Assembly: GCA_947473305.1 (NCBI GenBank)
Contig: CANJCB010000019.1
Span: 17,748-81,747 of the forward strand
DNA: 64,000 nucleotides
DNA from: Rhodospirillales bacterium
GTDB lineage: Bacteria; Pseudomonadota; Alphaproteobacteria; ATCC43930; CGMCC-115725
Direction: 5' to 3'
Shown: positions 27,814 to 36,448 of the stretch, piece by piece
Layout: the number at the start of each line of letters is the position of its first letter
How positions within the stretch are numbered: position 1 is the stretch's first letter
Notes under the pieces: model-generated
What the model saw: only the letters and a program-made list of their open reading frames with translations
Databases searched by the model: none
Told to the model about the DNA's origin: nothing
Made by a program: the position numbers and the translations under genes

Positions 27814-29417
27814 TGGCAAGGACTTTCACCTTCGGGACGGGGAGTTCGCTCCTCGTCCTAGCCCTCCTCGCCTTCGGCGCAATAAATCCCGCCTCCGCGC
27901 AGATTCCTCAGCGGTCGATGGATACCCAGGGCGCCGACCCGTCGACGGCCCCCTCGCATACGGAAGAAATCCACGAGCTTTTCGAAAAAAAGCCCTTGGT
28001 CATGGATCCGGCCGCGAAGCCTACGGCCTTCGATACGAAGCGCTTCGGCCCTGACCCGAGCTATCCCGAAAATTACAACCAGAAGGAACAGCTCGAGATC
28101 TATGGCGGCAAGTACGCCGTCCCGTCCCAGCGTCCCGCCATCGAATTCGGCTATCCGCAGTATTCGACGGGACCTATACCGGAAGGTCTGACCCTCTTCG
28201 GCGACAAGAACCTGTCCCGTCCCCAACTCATGATCTTTGGCGATGTCCGCTCCGCGGTCGCCTATAATGACGGGGGAAAGAAAGGCAACGCCCAGGTGGC
28301 GGTGCGGGCCAATATCGACGTCGACCTGGCGCTGACCTCGACCGAACGTATTCATGCCTTCTTCCGCCCCCTCGATCGCGGCGGGCAGTTCACCCGCTAC
28401 GAATTCGCAGGCCCGAACAAGACCGACGGACATTTCCTCCTCAACGGAAATATCCAGACGCTCTTCTTCGAGGGTGATATCGGATCCATCCTCGGCGGCA
28501 TCCGGAACCAATACGCGTCCTTCGACATGCCTATCGCTTTCGGCAAGATGCCCCTGTTCCTGCAGAACGGCATCTGGGCCAATAGCGCGATGATCGGCGG
28601 CGCGGTGACGATCCCGTCGAAGAACAGCCGCCTGCTCGACATCACGAACATGGACATCACCTTCTTCGGCGGCCGGGACGACGTGTCGACCCCGGCCATC
28701 GTGCAGCGTGGGACCAACCAGTTCGACCTCCATGCCGGCCGCATAGCCGGTGTGACCGGCTGGGCCGATATGGGGGGCGGCTACCTCGAATGGGGCTACG
28801 GCCGCGTCGAGGACGGCCGCCAGAACGGTCCCGGTTTCGGCTACAACAACTTCACCCTGGCCTGGAGCAAGCGCTACTTCGGCAAGGTATCGAACAGCCT
28901 GCGCGTGATCTGGAACACCGGGCAGGATCCGGGAACCGGCAACGGCCGCCAGACGGCCGACGGCTTCCTCCTTCTCATGGAAAATTCCTGGATTTCGCCG
29001 CTTGAACAGACGCTGGTTCCCTATGCCAACTTCTTCTTCGGCAGCGACCGGCCGCAGGCGTTGATCCGCGACGCCGGCGCAGGCGGACCGTTGAACAATA
29101 CCGGCATCAACTTCGAGACGGACGGCCTCACAGGCTTCCCGAAACTCGACGATAGCGGCAACAACACTTACGGCGGCGCGATCGGGGTGGAATATCTCTT
29201 CAGCCTCGAGCAGCAGATCGTCGTCGAAGCGGCAACCGTGCAGACTATGAAGAGCCGGGCTGACCGGATCGCCAAGGGACCGCAATACGCACTTGGGATC
29301 CGCTATCAGAGGCCGTTGACGAAGAGTCTTATCCTGCGTCTCGACGGTATCGTGGCCAAGCGCATCAGCGACGACGACGTCGCCGGCGCGCGTGTTGAAC
29401 TACGTTGGAAGTTCTGA
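27813..29417 (+). CDS. Outer-membrane beta-barrel porin-like protein
   Basis: 534 residues with a signal peptide (LLVLALLAFGAINPASA). The mature chain has alternating amphipathic strands (for example AQVAVRANIDVDLALTS, FTLAWSKRYFG, QYALGIRYQRP) and ends in RVELRWKF; a C-terminal Phe is the outer-membrane barrel insertion signal. There are no Cys, so it lacks the CxxC seen in MtrB/PioB-type barrels. It is embedded in the multiheme operon, between two multiheme cytochrome genes, and overlaps the preceding gene by 1 nt. It probably forms the outer-membrane part of the system, either a sheath for a cytochrome or a solute channel. Confidence 0.7.
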   Translation: MARTFTFGTGSSLLVLALLAFGAINPASAQIPQRSMDTQGADPSTAPSHTEEIHELFEKKPLVMDPAAKPTAFDTKRFGPDPSYPENYNQKEQLEIYGGKYAVPSQRPAIEFGYPQYSTGPIPEGLTLFGDKNLSRPQLMIFGDVRSAVAYNDGGKKGNAQVAVRANIDVDLALTSTERIHAFFRPLDRGGQFTRYEFAGPNKTDGHFLLNGNIQTLFFEGDIGSILGGIRNQYASFDMPIAFGKMPLFLQNGIWANSAMIGGAVTIPSKNSRLLDITNMDITFFGGRDDVSTPAIVQRGTNQFDLHAGRIAGVTGWADMGGGYLEWGYGRVEDGRQNGPGFGYNNFTLAWSKRYFGKVSNSLRVIWNTGQDPGTGNGRQTADGFLLLMENSWISPLEQTLVPYANFFFGSDRPQALIRDAGAGGPLNNTGINFETDGLTGFPKLDDSGNNTYGGAIGVEYLFSLEQQIVVEAATVQTMKSRADRIAKGPQYALGIRYQRPLTKSLILRLDGIVAKRISDDDVAGARVELRWKF

Positions 29418-29439
29418 ACTTTTGAAGAGGGGGGTGCCC

Positions 29440-30774
29440 ATGTCTTTCGGCCAGCGCATCGTGTCCTGGGGCATCTGGGCCGCCCTCGGGATTGGCCTTG
29501 TCCTTTCCACCGGAGGAGCCATGGCTCAATCGGCCCAGGACGGGATCCATCTCGGCGTCACCACCTGTGCCGGCAGCACCTGCCATGGCCGGGTGGAGCG
29601 TTTCGCCAACTCCCCAATCGCCCAGAACGAATATCTCATCTGGTCGCAGAAGGACCCGCACGCGAAGGCCTTCAAGGCCTTGGAGAGCGAGCGGGGCAAG
29701 CGAATCGCGCAGAACCTGGGCCTGCCCAGCGCCCAGTCGGCGGAACTCTGCCTCGGCTGTCACACGGATAACGCCCCCGCTGCCAAGCGCAGCCGGCAGT
29801 TCCAGCTTGCGGACGGCGTCGGATGCGAAACCTGCCATGGCGCCGCCGAAAAGTGGCTCGGCATCCATGTGGCCGGCAGCCCGCATAACGAGAATGTGGC
29901 GGCCGGCATGTATCCGACCGACCAGCCCGTTGCCCGGGCGAAGCTTTGCCTCTCCTGCCATATGGGCGACAACAGCAAGTATCCGACCCATCAGCTCATG
30001 GGCGCGGGGCATCCCCGCATTCCCTTCGAGCTCGATACCTTCACGGCGATCCAGCCGGCGCATTACAACGTCAACGCCGACTACGTCCGCCGCAAGGGTC
30101 AGCCCAACGGCGTGCAGATCTGGGCCATCGGCCAGGCTGTCGCGCTCGGCAACATGATGAACGGGCTCCTCGACGCCAAGCGGAACCGCGACGGCGCGAT
30201 CCCGGACTTCGTGTTCTTCGAATGCCAGTCCTGCCATCACCCGATGACCCAGCCCCGCTGGGAAGCGCGGGCTTCGACGGGTCTTGGGCCGGGGCAGATC
30301 CTGTTCAACGACGCCAATGCGCTGATGCTGCGGATCGCGGCCCAGCGCGTGGCGCCCAACCTGGCCCAGCAGCTCTTCGACCGCACCGTGGCACTGCACC
30401 AGGGCATGAACGACAGCCGCCAGAAGGTCCTGGAGGAAGCCGCGAAGCTTCGCGACATCTCCAACCAACTGGTCCAGGCCTTCGCCGAGCGTCGCTTCAA
30501 CGCGGAGGATATTCGGGCGCTCATGGACGGCGTGATCGACGCCGGGGTCAACCGTAACGACTTCACCGCATACGGCGGCGCCGAACAGGCCAGCATGGCT
30601 CTGTCGGCGATCCTCTCGACCATGCGGAACCTCGGTCAGATCGACGACGGCAAGTTCAAGACGGCCCAGGCCGCGCTGAACAAGGTCTATGCCGCGGTCG
30701 AGAAGGACGACGCCTTCAAGCCGTCGACCTTCGTCGCGGCGCTGAAGGACTTCCAGGCGGCGATGCCGAAGTAA
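29440..30774 (+). CDS. Periplasmic pentaheme cytochrome c (paralogue 2)
   Basis: 444 residues, start at ATG 29440 behind GAGGGGGG. Signal peptide WAALGIGLVLSTGGAMA. Heme sites CAGSTCH (C-x4-C-H), CLGCH, CETCH, CLSCH, CQSCH: the same five-site pattern and the same flanks (QNEYLIWSQKDPHAKA, GVGCETCHGAAEKWLGIHV, GAGHPRIPFELDTFTA) as the gene at 24677. The C-terminal 170 residues are helical and heme-free. Last gene of the operon, followed 26 nt later by a strong terminator. Confidence 0.85.
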   Translation: MSFGQRIVSWGIWAALGIGLVLSTGGAMAQSAQDGIHLGVTTCAGSTCHGRVERFANSPIAQNEYLIWSQKDPHAKAFKALESERGKRIAQNLGLPSAQSAELCLGCHTDNAPAAKRSRQFQLADGVGCETCHGAAEKWLGIHVAGSPHNENVAAGMYPTDQPVARAKLCLSCHMGDNSKYPTHQLMGAGHPRIPFELDTFTAIQPAHYNVNADYVRRKGQPNGVQIWAIGQAVALGNMMNGLLDAKRNRDGAIPDFVFFECQSCHHPMTQPRWEARASTGLGPGQILFNDANALMLRIAAQRVAPNLAQQLFDRTVALHQGMNDSRQKVLEEAAKLRDISNQLVQAFAERRFNAEDIRALMDGVIDAGVNRNDFTAYGGAEQASMALSAILSTMRNLGQIDDGKFKTAQAALNKVYAAVEKDDAFKPSTFVAALKDFQAAMPK

Positions 30775-30800
30775 GCTTCGCCAAAAGCACCAAGGATCGA

Positions 30801-30827
30801 GGGAGGGCCTGGGGCCCTCCCTTTTTT
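30801..30827 (+). terminator. Rho-independent terminator of the multiheme operon
   Basis: A perfect 9-bp GC stem, GGGAGGGCC / GGCCCTCCC, with a 3-nt loop, followed directly by six T. It lies 26 nt after the last pentaheme gene and abuts the 3' end of the convergent transporter gene. Confidence 0.92.
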
Positions 30828-31759
30828 CATGCGCCGGGAAGCGGTGAGATTTTCATGGGCTCGGCTCCCTCGTCCCGCGCCACCTTCGCCTCGCGATGCG
30901 CCACATAGAGGGTGGAGCCCGCGATGACGGCAGCTCCCACCCAGGTCCAGAGATCGAGCGTTTCGGCGAAAAGGAAATAGCCCAAGACAGCGGCGACCGG
31001 CAGCCGCAGGAATTCGAAGGGCGCGCAGGCGCTGGCATCCGCCAGTCGATAGGCCCTTGCCGTCGAAAAATGGGCTAACGTCCCGCAAACTCCCAATCCC
31101 AGGAGCCAGCCCCATTGGGACAGCGAAGGCCAGCTCCAGGTAAAGAGGGCGGGAATGAGGGAGAGCGGCGTCAGGTAGAGCGTCATATAGGCGACGATCG
31201 TCGCCGGCGATTCCGTCCGCGCGAGGTATTTCACCGTGACCGAGTTCATCCCGCTCGCTCCGGCGGAGAGAAGAATGAACAGGAGGCCGACCTCCATGAC
31301 CGACACGCCCGGCCGCAGGATGACCAACACCCCGACGAAGCCGAGCGCGACCGCCGCCCAACGCCGGATCCTGACCGTCTCCCCGAGGATCAGGGCCGCT
31401 CCCGCGGTAGCAAAGAGCGGTGCGGTGAAATTCAGCGCCGTCGCAATCGCGATGGGCACGAGGGTCACGCCGTAGAACCAGGCGCTCATCGAAACGAAAC
31501 TGACGAAGCCGCGCAGTGAATAGAAGCCGACCTTGGTCGTTTTGAGCCCGGAAGCGCCGGACCGCACCATCCAGGGCAACATCGTCAGGAAACTGACAAA
31601 GCAGCGGAAGAACGTCACCACGAAGGGATGTAATTCCGCCGTCGCCTCGCGGGCGAAAACAACCATCAGGCTCGACAGGAACCCGTTGAGGATGGTCCAG
31701 AGGGCGGCCTGGGTTATCGGCGCCAGGCCTCTACCGGCAACCGATCCCTCTGAGGTCAT
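30827..31759 (-). CDS. EamA/DMT-family transporter
   Basis: 310 residues with about ten hydrophobic helices in two repeats (ILNGFLSSLMVVFAREAT, GVLVILRPGVSVMEVGLLF, LGVCGTLAHFSTARAYRLA, FLRLPVAAVLGYFLFAETL). This two-EamA-domain layout is that of drug/metabolite exporters of the RhaT/YdcZ superfamily. Substrate unknown. It precedes the enoyl-CoA hydratase gene's downstream side on the same strand, with 21 nt between them. Confidence 0.88.
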   Translation of the reverse strand: MTSEGSVAGRGLAPITQAALWTILNGFLSSLMVVFAREATAELHPFVVTFFRCFVSFLTMLPWMVRSGASGLKTTKVGFYSLRGFVSFVSMSAWFYGVTLVPIAIATALNFTAPLFATAGAALILGETVRIRRWAAVALGFVGVLVILRPGVSVMEVGLLFILLSAGASGMNSVTVKYLARTESPATIVAYMTLYLTPLSLIPALFTWSWPSLSQWGWLLGLGVCGTLAHFSTARAYRLADASACAPFEFLRLPVAAVLGYFLFAETLDLWTWVGAAVIAGSTLYVAHREAKVARDEGAEPMKISPLPGA

Positions 31760-31780
31760 TTTCGCCCCTTGGGGGCGGGC

Positions 31781-32557
31781 CTAACGCCCCTTCCAGTTGG
31801 GCTTGCGCTTCTCGGCGAAGGCTCTCGGCCCTTCCTTGTAGTCCTCGCTCGCCCGAAGAGCCGCCTGAGCCGGATAGATCGTGGTCATGGCGGTCTTCAG
31901 ATCCGCTGCGTCGAGTGCGGCATAAACCACCTGCTTCGAAGCTCGGATCGAAAGCGGCGAGCATTCGATGATCTGCTCCGCCCAGCGCTTGGCCGCAGCA
32001 AGGGCCTCGCCCGTGGGCACCACCTCGTTTACGAAGCCGAGCTTCAATCCCTCCTCCGCGGAAACCCGGCGGCCGGTCAGGATCATGCCCAACGCCTGCT
32101 TCTGAGGGATCATGCGGGGCAAGCGATGAACGCCGCCCGCCGCCGCCATCAAACCGACACGCGGTTCCGGCAGGGCGAAAATCGCATTCTCGGCGGCGAT
32201 GATGAGATCACAAGCGAGTGCCAATTCGAACCCACCGCCCATGGCGACGCCGTTCACCGCGGCGATCACGGGCTTGATCATCTCGAACCGCTTGGTCAGG
32301 CCGCCAAAGCCCGTAGGCTGCGTCGACATGGGGTTTCCCGCCGCGGTGTATTTGAGATCGTTCCCAGCCGAAAAAGCCTTTTCGCCCGCGCCGGTCAGGA
32401 TCGCGACCCAAAGCTCAGGGTTGGCCTCGAAAGCGTCGAACACTTCCACCAGCTCGTCATGCGCCGGGGCATGCAGCGAATTCATGACCTCGGGCCGATT
32501 GAGCGTGACGATACAGATCCGTCCCTCCGTCGCGACCGAGCAATATTGATAAGCCAC
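31781..32557 (-). CDS. Enoyl-CoA hydratase/isomerase family protein
   Basis: 258 residues. Crotonase fold motifs: VTLNRPEVMNSL, AFSAGNDLKY (oxyanion hole), AAVNGVAMGGGFELALACD (second oxyanion strand), and FALPEPRVGLMAAAGG with catalytic-site acid. I chose GTG 32557 (VAYQYCSVATEG) because GGGGAGG precedes it; the open frame extends 27 codons upstream without coding look. It acts on an acyl-CoA; the specific substrate cannot be told. Confidence 0.88.
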   Translation of the reverse strand: MAYQYCSVATEGRICIVTLNRPEVMNSLHAPAHDELVEVFDAFEANPELWVAILTGAGEKAFSAGNDLKYTAAGNPMSTQPTGFGGLTKRFEMIKPVIAAVNGVAMGGGFELALACDLIIAAENAIFALPEPRVGLMAAAGGVHRLPRMIPQKQALGMILTGRRVSAEEGLKLGFVNEVVPTGEALAAAKRWAEQIIECSPLSIRASKQVVYAALDAADLKTAMTTIYPAQAALRASEDYKEGPRAFAEKRKPNWKGR

Positions 32558-32697
32558 CGTTCGTCCTCCCCATAAATTCCGGCTTTGCCGACAATACTTC
32601 AATCGACGTAGTCTTGCCCGTTCGGCGCGCCGGTGCAATTCCTCATCCGGTCATAATTCACGTTCATCTTGTCGCGTATCTTTTTCGGAGCCCGCCC

Positions 32698-33900
32698 GTG
32701 CCGGTCATCCCCCCACCGCCCCCCTCTTCCCCTCTGCCGGACGGTCGCTCCGCCGTTCGTCCGAGCGTGTTGCAGTTGCCGGTTTCGAGGATCGCCGAGG
32801 TCTCCGCGCTCGGCTTCGGCGATCCCGATATCGTCACGCTTTGGTACGGCGAGGGCGACTTGTCGACGCCGGACTTCATTTGCGACGCCGCCACCGCCGC
32901 TCTAAAAAGAGGGGAGACATTCTACACTTATAAGCGCGGCCTGCCGCAGCTTCGCCAGGCTGTCGCGCATTACCTTACCGACCTTTACGCGAGACCGACC
33001 GCGATGGACCGGATCACGGTCACCTCCTCGGGTATGAATGCGATCATGCTCGCCTGCCAGGCGATCCTCGACGCGGGCGACAACTTGGCCGCCGTCTCGC
33101 CCGTCTGGCCCAATGTCGCCGGCGCTGTGGGAGCGCTTGGGGCCGAGGTGAGGGCCGTCCACCTCACCCCCCGCCAGGATGGCGGCTGGAGCTTCGATCT
33201 CGACCGGGTCATTGCCGCCTGCGACGCGCGGACACGCGCGGTTTTCGTCAATTCCCCGGGCAATCCGACCGGTTGGGTCATGCCCCAGCGCGACGCCGAA
33301 GACCTCCTCGCCTTCACGCGGTCGCGCGGTCTCTGGCTGATCGCGGACGAGGTCTATGCCCGGATCGTCTATGAGGGGCGCGCCGCGCCCTCTTTCCACG
33401 ATCTGACGGAACCCGAAGACCGCGTCATCGTCATCAACAGCTTTTCGAAATCCTGGGCCATGACCGGGTGGCGGCTCGGCTGGATGGCGGCGCCCGAGGA
33501 ACTCACTCCCGCAATAGACAAGCTCGTCGAATACAATACGAGCGGCGCTCCCGCTTTTCTTCAGGAAGGGGCGCTCACCGCGGTCACCGAGGGCGAGCCT
33601 CTGGTGGCCCGGATCGTGGAGCAATGCCGCCAAGGCCGGGATATCCTGGTCGATGGTCTCCAGCGCTTTCCGCGGATCACCCTCGCCAGACCCGAAGGCG
33701 CATTCTATGCCTTCTGCCGGGTCGACGGGATGGCAGACAGCCTCTCCTTCGCAAAAGACATTCTGCACCGGTGCAAGGTCGGGGTGGCGCCGGGCTCGGC
33801 TTTTGGAGAAGCTGGCGAAGGTTATCTGCGGCTTTGCTTCGCCAGTTCGGCGGATAAACTCCGCCTCGCATTGGACCGACTCACCCCTGCCCTCAAATAG
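32698..33900 (+). CDS. Class I/II PLP-dependent aminotransferase
   Basis: 400 residues from GTG 32698 (CGGAG eight bases upstream). Fold-type I motifs: GEGDLSTPDFICDAA, YTYKRGLPQLRQAVA, NSPGNPTGWVMP (substrate-carboxylate region), IADEVYARIVYEG (Asp for pyridine N), and NSFSKSWAMTGWRLGWM with the PLP-binding Lys in SFSKSWA. Resembles aspartate/aromatic aminotransferases of alphaproteobacteria. An ATG at 32614 upstream is possible but that stretch overlaps the divergent hydratase region. Confidence 0.88.
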   Translation: MPVIPPPPPSSPLPDGRSAVRPSVLQLPVSRIAEVSALGFGDPDIVTLWYGEGDLSTPDFICDAATAALKRGETFYTYKRGLPQLRQAVAHYLTDLYARPTAMDRITVTSSGMNAIMLACQAILDAGDNLAAVSPVWPNVAGAVGALGAEVRAVHLTPRQDGGWSFDLDRVIAACDARTRAVFVNSPGNPTGWVMPQRDAEDLLAFTRSRGLWLIADEVYARIVYEGRAAPSFHDLTEPEDRVIVINSFSKSWAMTGWRLGWMAAPEELTPAIDKLVEYNTSGAPAFLQEGALTAVTEGEPLVARIVEQCRQGRDILVDGLQRFPRITLARPEGAFYAFCRVDGMADSLSFAKDILHRCKVGVAPGSAFGEAGEGYLRLCFASSADKLRLALDRLTPALK

Positions 33901-34058
33901 CCCCTTTTACAAAGCGGGCATCTGCCTACATATAAAGATAGGGTCCGTCGGAGCCGACGTCTTGCGATGCGACACCCTATGAAAGGCTCCGGCCATTCGG
34001 GCGGCCTCTCGAACCGTATCCCCGGCAAGGGCCGCCTGGGTATCGGAAGGAGGACTCG

Positions 34059-34505
34059 ATGCACGTTGAGAGCATCCTCAAGGCCAAGGGAACGAAAGTC
34101 CTGACGGTCTCCCCTCATGCCACGATCGCTGATGCGGTCGAGCTTCTCTCTCGCCATGGCATTGGCGCGGTCGTGGTCAGCGGCGACGGAGCGTCTGTCG
34201 TTGGTATTCTTTCCGAACGCGATGTGGTGCGAGCCCTCGCCAAGGGAGGGACGGGCGTTCTGGAACAGAAGGTCGCGTCGCTCATGACGGTCGACGTTTT
34301 CACCTGCGATCCCGACGATACCGTCGGCGAAATCATGTCAATGATGACGACCCGCCGGATCCGCCACCTGCCGGTGCTACGGGACGGCAAGCTCAGCGGC
34401 ATCGTCAGCATTGGGGACGCGGTCAAGTACCGGCTCGAAGAAATCGAGCTGGAAGCCTCGTCCCTGAGGAATTTCATCGTCGGAGCCGGACCAGCCGCTG
34501 TCTAA
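34059..34505 (+). CDS. Two-CBS-domain protein
   Basis: 148 residues made of a CBS pair (ILKAKGTKVLTVSPHATIADAVELL, then VASLMTVDVFTCDPDDTVGEIM, ending RRIRHLPVLRDGKLSGIVSIGD). Ribosome-binding site GGAAGGAGGA directly before ATG 34059. Stand-alone CBS pairs bind adenine nucleotides and act as energy or redox sensors; the partner here is unknown. A 14-bp palindrome (CGTCGG-AG-CCGACG) lies at 33946-33959 in its upstream region. Confidence 0.9.
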   Translation: MHVESILKAKGTKVLTVSPHATIADAVELLSRHGIGAVVVSGDGASVVGILSERDVVRALAKGGTGVLEQKVASLMTVDVFTCDPDDTVGEIMSMMTTRRIRHLPVLRDGKLSGIVSIGDAVKYRLEEIELEASSLRNFIVGAGPAAV

Positions 34506-34704
34506 CCCGGCAGCGGGCAGGATGCGATAATTCTCGCCTCGCCGAGGCGAAGGGAAGGGATTTGTCTGTGTAAAGCCCATCAAATATGTGCAAAATGATT
34601 CCTAGGGGGTTTTATGACGGCTGTGCGAGCGGTCACTGCGGTCTTTCAAAAAATAATCAAAATGGATGATGGTGGTTTCGCGCTTTGAGTTGGGGGGAGA
34701 GCGC
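34506..34704. other. Intergenic stretch before the small upstream ORF
   Basis: Part of a 328-bp gap between the CBS gene and the response-regulator gene. It contains a short ORF at 34615 (MTAVRAVTAVFQ...) with no good ribosome-binding site and a hairpin-like CGCCTCGCCGAGGCG. I see no recognisable riboswitch or RNA. Confidence 0.3.
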
Positions 34705-34809
34705 ATGATCGATCAGGCAGGACAAAAGTCGGCCGTATTGCCGGTGGAGAGACCCTCGCCGGGCTCGTCTCGTGCACTCCGTTTTTTCCGCGGGGGATCC
34801 GGGCGCTAG
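34705..34809 (+). CDS. Small upstream ORF (34 aa), possible leader peptide
   Basis: ATG 34705 has an excellent ribosome-binding site (GGGGGGAGAG, 5 nt spacing) and encodes 34 residues (starting MIDQAGQKSAVLPVERP) up to TAG 34807-34809. The stop lies inside a perfect 14-bp palindrome GGGCGCTAGCGCCC at 34801-34814, 20 nt before the response-regulator ATG. This layout suits a leader peptide or translational control, but no codon bias toward one amino acid is obvious. Could be chance. Confidence 0.35.
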   Translation: MIDQAGQKSAVLPVERPSPGSSRALRFFRGGSGR

Positions 34810-34833
34810 CGCCCGTGAGCGAGGACAAAAGAG

Positions 34834-36069
34834 ATGTTGCCCAAGAGTAGTTTCTGCATTGTCGAAGATGACCGGGCAGTCAGTCATCGGATTTCCTCAA
34901 TATTGTCCGAAGCCGGTCATTCGGTGACTGTCGCGGCAACCAGCGTTGAGGCTTTCGACACCATCGCCCAGTCCGCGCCGGACTGTATCCTCGTCGATAT
35001 CCTGCTTCCCCATATCGACGGCTACGACTTTTGTCGGCGCGTTCGGCAGGATCCGAGGCTGCGCCGCACCAAGATCGTCGTCATGTCCACGAAGCCCTAT
35101 GAGGCCGATCGCCGCGAAGCGATCGCCATGGGTGCTGCCGGCTATATCCTGAAGCCGATTCGGGACAACCTACTGGCGCTCCTGGAAGAAATCCTCCTCG
35201 ACCGGGTCGAGCTTCATTATTGGGGCGTGCGCGGCACATTGCCGGTGCCCGGCCGGGGAACCCTGCGCTACGGCGGGAACACGTCCTGCGTCACCATGAG
35301 CTTCGGGTCTGACGGCCTCTTCATCTTCGACGCCGGCAGCGGCATCAAGGAGTTGTCCGACCACCTGATGCAGAAAAAGGCCCGGATCAACGGGCATCTC
35401 TTCATCTCCCATTGCCATTGGGACCATATCAACGCGCTGCCCTTCCTGGCGCCCCTCTACACCCCCGGCAACGAACTCGAGATCATGGGGCCGCCCAATG
35501 GCGACCGCCGCATGCTGAAACTGATTAGCGACCAGATGGACGGCGTCTATTTCCCCGTCACGATCCGGGAATTCGGCTCCCGCGTCAGCTTCCGCGACCT
35601 TCGCGAGGAGCAGATGCTGATCGAAGGCATGATGGTCGAGACGATGCTCCTGTCCCATCCCGGAGCCTGCCTCGGCTATAAGGTCAGCTTCGGCAATACC
35701 TCGCTCTGCTACGTCACGGACAACGAGCTTTTCCCCGAGGACACGCCGCAGCACGATCCCCGCTATGTCGAAAAGCTCGCTGATTTTGTCCGGGGCGCCG
35801 ACATCCTCATCACCGACAGCACCTATACGGACGAGGAATATCAGAAGAAAATCGGCTGGGGCCATTCCTGCCTCACCGAAGTGGCGAAGCTCGCGCATCG
35901 CGCCCAGGTGAAGAAGCTCCACCTCTTCCACCATGATCCGGCGCAATCGGACGATGCGATTGACCGCAAGCGCAGCCTTACCCAGGCGGTGCTCGACAGC
36001 CTGGGCTCGGATACGATCTGCGAAGCCCCGGCCGAGGGCGACACCTTCTCTTTCAGCAGAAGCGCCTAA
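34834..36069 (+). CDS. Response regulator receiver - metallo-beta-lactamase fold fusion
   Basis: 411 residues. Residues about 5-120 are a receiver domain: acidic pocket EDD at 11-13, phosphoacceptor Asp55 in CILVDILLP, conserved Lys in ILKPIRD. Residues about 130-411 are an MBL-fold hydrolase of the PDE/RNase Z-like group ([27 protein letters not shown], and the metal motif HCHWDH; later [10 protein letters not shown] and [11 protein letters not shown]). Phosphorylation presumably controls hydrolysis of a phosphodiester-type substrate. No histidine kinase is next to it. Confidence 0.85.
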   Translation: MLPKSSFCIVEDDRAVSHRISSILSEAGHSVTVAATSVEAFDTIAQSAPDCILVDILLPHIDGYDFCRRVRQDPRLRRTKIVVMSTKPYEADRREAIAMGAAGYILKPIRDNLLALLEEILLDRVELHYWGVRGTLPVPGRGTLRYGGNTSCVTMSFGSDGLFIFDAGSGIKELSDHLMQKKARINGHLFISHCHWDHINALPFLAPLYTPGNELEIMGPPNGDRRMLKLISDQMDGVYFPVTIREFGSRVSFRDLREEQMLIEGMMVETMLLSHPGACLGYKVSFGNTSLCYVTDNELFPEDTPQHDPRYVEKLADFVRGADILITDSTYTDEEYQKKIGWGHSCLTEVAKLAHRAQVKKLHLFHHDPAQSDDAIDRKRSLTQAVLDSLGSDTICEAPAEGDTFSFSRSA

Positions 36070-36374
36070 ACCTTCCTGTCCCGTTCCGGCGCGATCTCGT
36101 CGATCGCATGGGCAAGCTTGATATCCCTTTCGCTCAAACCTTCCACGTCATGCGTCGAGAGGATGATCTCGACCCGGTTGTAGACGTTGAACCATTCCGG
36201 ATGGTGGTCCATCTTCTCGGCCATGAGCGCGACCTGGCTCATAAAGCCCCAGGCCTCCATGAAGGTGCCGAAGTGGAAAACCTTGCGGATCGCGTCCCGA
36301 TCCTCGACCTCGCTCCAGCCACGAAGCTCCCGCAGCGCGCTGCTTCGCGCCGCGCCCGCCAATCGCTCGACCAT
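36066..36374 (-). CDS. phhB: 4a-hydroxytetrahydrobiopterin dehydratase
   Basis: 102 residues, full length for the PCD/DCoH family. The active-site motif is [12 protein letters not shown], with [10 protein letters not shown] histidines and [11 protein letters not shown] at the C-terminus. It dehydrates 4a-hydroxytetrahydropterin, recycling the cofactor of aromatic hydroxylases, or serves in molybdopterin metabolism. Its 3' end overlaps the convergent receiver-MBL gene by 4 nt. Confidence 0.93.
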   Translation of the reverse strand: MVERLAGAARSSALRELRGWSEVEDRDAIRKVFHFGTFMEAWGFMSQVALMAEKMDHHPEWFNVYNRVEIILSTHDVEGLSERDIKLAHAIDEIAPERDRKV

Positions 36375-36448
36375 CTCGTTCCTCCCGCCAGTGTCTCAAG
36401 AGAGATGGCCAGATCAGGCGCCGAGATCAAGCCGCGACGAGAAGCGGC

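Noticed and set aside
19674..30774. The cluster as an MtrCAB or PioAB operon
   Set aside because: No two-decaheme pair, the barrel lacks CxxC, and a flavoprotein and FHA fusion are present; the resemblance is only functional.
34506..34833. Riboswitch upstream of the receiver-MBL gene (GGAGAGACC resembles part of a glycine riboswitch)
   Set aside because: The other conserved segments of that class are absent and the downstream gene does not fit.
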